A DNA stretch of 8,229 bases from Spirochaetales bacterium. GTDB lineage: Bacteria > Desulfobacterota_D > UBA1144. A model generated the notes under the pieces. That model was given only the letters and a program-made list of their open reading frames with translations, was not told the origin of the DNA and did not search any database. Where the stretch lies: the NCBI GenBank assembly GCA_002730475.1, contig PCAG01000036.1:1-8229 (forward strand). Reading direction: 5' to 3'. Positions 5,738-8,229 of this stretch are shown one piece after another; the stretch's first letter is position 1, and each line of letters begins with the position of its first letter. The translations under genes were made by a program, and so were the position numbers.

Positions 5738-6494
5738 TTTTCATTATCTTCTCATATTCTTCAGGAAACATATAAAATATTTCCCTATTTACACGATTTA
5801 TATTTGCAGAGTGAATAGAATTTTTAAGTATATCTATCCCATATTTATTTCTTAAAGTGCCTTTTTTGGCAAATTTTGGGTTTGTTATTCCGACCAAATT
5901 ATTTAATTTATCCACGGCATTTTTTTCTTTAACTATAAAAAAGAGGGATTTTTTCCCGAGCAACGCATTACATAATAGATTAAAATGAGGAGATGATTTG
6001 CTTTCAAAATATAATTTATTAATAATTTTTTTGGTTATCTTTATTTCTTTTAATTTGATTACTTCCATTTTGTTTTTTAATTCACCTAAGACGGTTTCCC
6101 TATCTTTTTTTCTGTTCATTATATCTGGCTTTAAAAATCCAAATGAAAATATCCCCTTACTCAGGGGTTTTCTGTAAACCCTCCTCTCTCTCTTGAAATA
6201 AATAGACAATTCTTTATCGTCTTTATTATCCTGATTAAAAAATAGGAGTATTCCCAAGGGTTTTAATGAATTATATATTTCTAAAAATAAAGTTTTTTTC
6301 TTATCTATCTTCAATTCAGCTTCTTCAAAATTCAGTATGCACGCATCAAATCTTTCAAAAAAATTTTGATCTTCAACAAATTTGGTATCAAAAAAATATT
6401 CTACATTTATTTTTCTAGGAATCTCTTGTAAAATCTCTTTATTTCCAATTACCAAAGCATCTTTAACTTTATTTTTAAAAATTTCCGAAATCAT
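5721..6494 (-). CDS. Fusion: possible degenerate Rossmann/methyltransferase-like domain + nucleoside diphosphate kinase
   Basis: 257 residues. Residues ~118-248 are an NDP kinase domain: FGFLKPD (118-124) with K122, Y162, F171, GITNP (202-206) with T204, GTLR (212-215) with R215, KNSIHSAN (224-231) with N225 and the phospho-accepting H228, then EIFYMFPEEY (238-247). Against human NM23-H1, recalled from memory, the alignment from K12 to H118 needs no gap (106 residues in both). Two conserved nucleotide contacts differ: R88 is N198 and F60 is H170. NDP kinases equalise nucleoside triphosphate pools; with these changes the substrate or activity may differ. Residues 1-~110 look like a worn-down class I methyltransferase fold (DALVIGNKE, 12-20; RFDACILN, 48-55; NSLKPLGILLFF, 75-86) without an intact SAM loop; this is inferred from pattern only. 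Both ends overlap neighbouring operon genes. Confidence 0.75.
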   Translation of the reverse strand: MISEIFKNKVKDALVIGNKEILQEIPRKINVEYFFDTKFVEDQNFFERFDACILNFEEAELKIDKKKTLFLEIYNSLKPLGILLFFNQDNKDDKELSIYFKRERRVYRKPLSKGIFSFGFLKPDIMNRKKDRETVLGELKNKMEVIKLKEIKITKKIINKLYFESKSSPHFNLLCNALLGKKSLFFIVKEKNAVDKLNNLVGITNPKFAKKGTLRNKYGIDILKNSIHSANINRVNREIFYMFPEEYEKIMKNERKN

Positions 6495-7813
6495 TTGAAA
6501 TAACCTGATTTTGTATCAGAAAATCCTTTATATTTTTTCCAAGGGGCAGCATATTTAATTTTTTTTGAATATTCGATGATTTTATCTTTATTTTTTTCTA
6601 TTTTCTCAAATATTTCTATGTATTTATCAATGAGTTCATCGTTGGTAAAATAATGAGGCGCTGAGCCGTTTCCTCCAATCACCAATGTATTTTCTATAGC
6701 CTTCTTTGTATTAGGATAATCTTCAAATTTAGGTTTTGATTTTAGATAATCAAAAAAAACAGGCTGCAAGGGAAGGGGAATTGTTTGATAGTGCCTGGTA
6801 GAAATACCTTCTTTTTCTAAAATATTTTGGATGGTCTGTCTTAAATTTGAGGCTGAAAGATTTAAACTGCTTTTTGAAGGATCAATAGTAATCCTATAAA
6901 AATGAAATACGTGCTTGCATGCATTAGGAATTTTTGGAGGCACAATAAATGAACTTTTTTCTAGAATCTTTGATAACTTTTTAGCATTCTTGATTATTTT
7001 GTTTATTTTCATATTATATTCTTTTAATTTATTTGATGCGAATTTCGCCTGAATTGGATTAAGAACATAATTATATCCTAAACTTTCAGAAAAATAAAAT
7101 CTATTCCCTTTTTTATCAAATGCCTCTCCAAACATTTTAATCTTGTTTAGATTGTTTCTTTTATTCCTAGAATTTGTTGTAACTAGTCCTCCTTCCCCGC
7201 AAGTAGCTAATTGCTTTTCTGCCATAATACTAAATGCCCCATAATCTCCAAAGTTTCCAACTTTTTTATTTTTATATTCAGCACCTGTCGATTGTGCGCA
7301 GTCTTCAATTATCTTCAATTTATATTTTTTAGCAATCTTAACAATCTGCCCCATATCTGCAGGTAATCCCTGAAAATGTACAACAACTATTGCTTTGGTT
7401 TTGGTTGTTATTTTTTCTTCAATTAATTTAGGATCAATATTGAATGTTTCATAATCAATATCTACAAAGACAGGACTAGCGTCGCAATAAATTATTGGAA
7501 GTGCTGAAGCTATAAAAGAAAAAGCAGTAGTTATTACCTCATCCCCTTTTTTTATATCTAACGCATTTAATGAGGCATGAATTGCAGCAGTTCCGCTATT
7601 AAAAGCAACACAATAAGGCGAGTTATTATATCGAGAAAAATTATTTTCTAATTCTTTAACAGACTTAGAATCTCTTCCAGAAAATTGTTTCTCTTTAAGA
7701 ATCTTGGATATATCTTTTATATCTTTATTATTAACAATCGGCCAAGAATTCCAATAGTCCTTTTCATTTTCTATGGTGGGTTTTCCTCCAAAGATTGCAA
7801 GTTTTTTATTCAT
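6491..7813 (-). CDS. DegT/DnrJ/EryC1/StrS-family PLP aminotransferase
   Basis: 440 residues, fold-type I PLP enzyme of the sugar aminotransferase family. It normally moves an amino group, often from glutamate or glutamine, to a keto-sugar (or keto-inositol). Seen: start LAIFGGKPTIENE typical of the StrS/StsC side; NSGTAAIHA (72-80) for the PLP phosphate; HFQGLPADM (146-154); EDCAQSTGA (170-178) with D171 opposite the pyridine nitrogen; AFSIMAEKQLATCGEGG (193-209) with K200 as the Schiff-base lysine; HFYRITI (~308) in the C-terminal domain. All catalytic residues are present. No membrane segment. It heads the four-gene operon, with a TATA box 25.5 bp upstream and a leaderless start, and its stop overlaps the next start (ATGA). 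No sugar-nucleotide synthesis or glycosyltransferase gene is in the window, so the product sugar is unknown. Confidence 0.9.
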   Translation of the reverse strand: MNKKLAIFGGKPTIENEKDYWNSWPIVNNKDIKDISKILKEKQFSGRDSKSVKELENNFSRYNNSPYCVAFNSGTAAIHASLNALDIKKGDEVITTAFSFIASALPIIYCDASPVFVDIDYETFNIDPKLIEEKITTKTKAIVVVHFQGLPADMGQIVKIAKKYKLKIIEDCAQSTGAEYKNKKVGNFGDYGAFSIMAEKQLATCGEGGLVTTNSRNKRNNLNKIKMFGEAFDKKGNRFYFSESLGYNYVLNPIQAKFASNKLKEYNMKINKIIKNAKKLSKILEKSSFIVPPKIPNACKHVFHFYRITIDPSKSSLNLSASNLRQTIQNILEKEGISTRHYQTIPLPLQPVFFDYLKSKPKFEDYPNTKKAIENTLVIGGNGSAPHYFTNDELIDKYIEIFEKIEKNKDKIIEYSKKIKYAAPWKKYKGFSDTKSGYFK

Positions 7814-7834
7814 ATAATTAAAAATAGTCTTGCA

Positions 7835-7842
7835 TTTATAAT
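7835..7842 (-). promoter_or_regulatory. Archaeal TATA box of the aminotransferase-alaS operon
   Basis: On the minus strand, TTATAAAT-like DNA (within AATTATAAATG, 7833-7843) is centred at 7838.5, 25.5 bp from the ATG at 7813. An A-rich stretch precedes it as a possible BRE. It is the only promoter-like site seen for the four overlapping genes. Confidence 0.6.
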
Positions 7843-7877
7843 TGTTTTTAATAAAATCAGAAAAATTTGGGTGAAAC

Positions 7878-7943
7878 CTTTTATCCTCTGTTAGAAGAAA
7901 TTTTAATTTCTTTGTCGTTTTTCGTTGGTCGGATAAAAGAAGT
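7878..7943. repeat. Permuted or truncated E-type repeat halves
   Basis: CTTTTATCC (7878-7886) followed by TCTGTTAG resembles the right end of an E element, but it lies before GGATAAAAGAAGT (7931-7943), which is identical to the left-end stretch in E2 (850-862). The two halves form a 9-bp inverted repeat around a 44-nt loop that contains the hairpin AAGAAATT-TT-AATTTCTT (7895-7912). This is inside-out relative to E1-E4. Confidence 0.45.
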
Positions 7944-7972
7944 TTTTCTGCGAGGCTAAGCCGAGACTATCT

Positions 7973-8048
7973 GTCCGAAGGACTAAGGAAATCCCATATA
8001 AATCCAAAAACGAAGTTTTTGCTATCTAGTTTTCTTGAAAAGAAAACT
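7973..8048. other. Series of GAA-triloop hairpins
   Basis: Three perfect hairpins share a GAA loop on the plus strand: GTCC-GAA-GGAC (7973-7983), CAAAAAC-GAA-GTTTTTG (8005-8021) and AGTTTTCTT-GAA-AAGAAAACT (8028-8048). The last two lie inside repeat R2 copy A. A GGCTAAGCC palindrome sits just before (7954-7962). Confidence 0.5.
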
Positions 8049-8133
8049 GCGCGCGTCTCCCCTATTGGGTGGGAGAAAAAATATTATTTCCTATTTCTTT
8101 GTCTTAACTCTAACTTGTAGGCATTCTCAAAAA
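7987..8133 (-). repeat. Dispersed repeat R2, copy A (inverted)
   Basis: Read on the minus strand it carries the same four blocks as copy B in the same order: TTTTTGAGAATGCC (8133-8120), GAAATAATATTTTTT (8090-8076), GAGACGCGCGC (8059-8049) and GGGATTTCC (7995-7987). It has an extra hairpin, TCTCCC with GGGAGA (8056-8061 and 8071-8076), and the long hairpin after the GC block is AGTTTTCTT-TTC-AAGAAAACT on this strand. E4 follows immediately. Confidence 0.65.
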
Positions 8134-8139
8134 TTGAAA

Positions 8140-8222
8140 CTAACATCGGGATTTAACGAAGTCGCCAAAGGCGATTTGGGAAAAATGCGAGCTGAGCATT
8201 TTTCCGTTAAATTCCTGTTATG
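8140..8222 (+). repeat. Structured intergenic repeat E4 (three-way junction)
   Basis: TAACATCGGGATTTAACG (8141-8158) closes on CGTTAAATTCCTGTTA (8205-8220): TAACA with TGTTA, and GGGATTTAACG with CGTTAAATTCC including one G-T pair, leaving a TC bulge. Inside are TCGCC-AAA-GGCGA (8162-8174) and GGAAAAATGC with GCATTTTTCC (8179-8188, 8196-8205). The linkers GAAG and TTTGGG are the same as in E2, while both long stems have different, still paired, bases. It reaches to within 7 nt of the window end. Confidence 0.7.
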
Positions 8223-8229
8223 TCTCCCG

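Noticed and set aside
1990..8073. GGGTGGG in both R2 copies as a G-quadruplex.
   Set aside because: Only two G-runs occur together; a quadruplex needs four.
57..8222. CRISPR array made of the recurring repeats.
   Set aside because: The repeats are far apart, of unequal length, with variable interiors and no regular spacers; no cas genes are present.

Overview
This AT-rich window reads as a small-genome archaeon, most likely a DPANN-type lineage (inferred). The evidence is that every transcript head has an archaeal TATA box centred about 26 bp upstream of its start codon, with no room for a leader. The encoded tRNA lacks a 3' CCA. The nucleotidyltransferase is of an archaeal type (COG2413-like). 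The alanyl-tRNA synthetase, by contrast, is the short bacterial form best known from Patescibacteria/CPR, which suggests old transfer between the two reduced radiations.

Layout. 1-184: structured repeat E1. 185-798 (-): a broken or frameshifted gene of unknown function, enclosed by a near-perfect 27-bp inverted repeat. 840-916: repeat E2. 992-1714 (-): a SAM methyltransferase. 1715-2112: no gene; repeat E3, several perfect hairpins and a second repeat family (R2). 2113-2183 (-): tRNA-Ala(UGC), sharing one symmetric TATA box with a divergent second SAM methyltransferase (2236-2985, +). 2988-7813 (-): a tightly overlapping four-gene operon, in transcription order DegT/StrS-family aminotransferase, a fusion of a possible degenerate methyltransferase-like domain to a nucleoside diphosphate kinase domain, a COG2413-like nucleotidyltransferase, and minimal alanyl-tRNA synthetase. 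7814-8229: no gene; the operon promoter, E-related fragments, an inverted R2 copy and repeat E4.

How the parts relate. The clearest functional pair is the tRNA-Ala, with its G3:U70 identity pair, and the AlaRS. The operon mixes PLP transamination, nucleotide phosphotransfer or nucleotidyl chemistry and aminoacylation, and its common purpose is not evident. The most unusual content is intergenic. The E elements (77-119 bp) keep a three-way-junction fold while the stem sequences change in a compensatory way. The R2 repeat always lies next to an E element. The E3-R2 and R2-E4 pairs sit in inverted orientation around the 6-kb tRNA/AlaRS block. Many of the hairpins have 3-nt loops, six of them GAA on the + strand.
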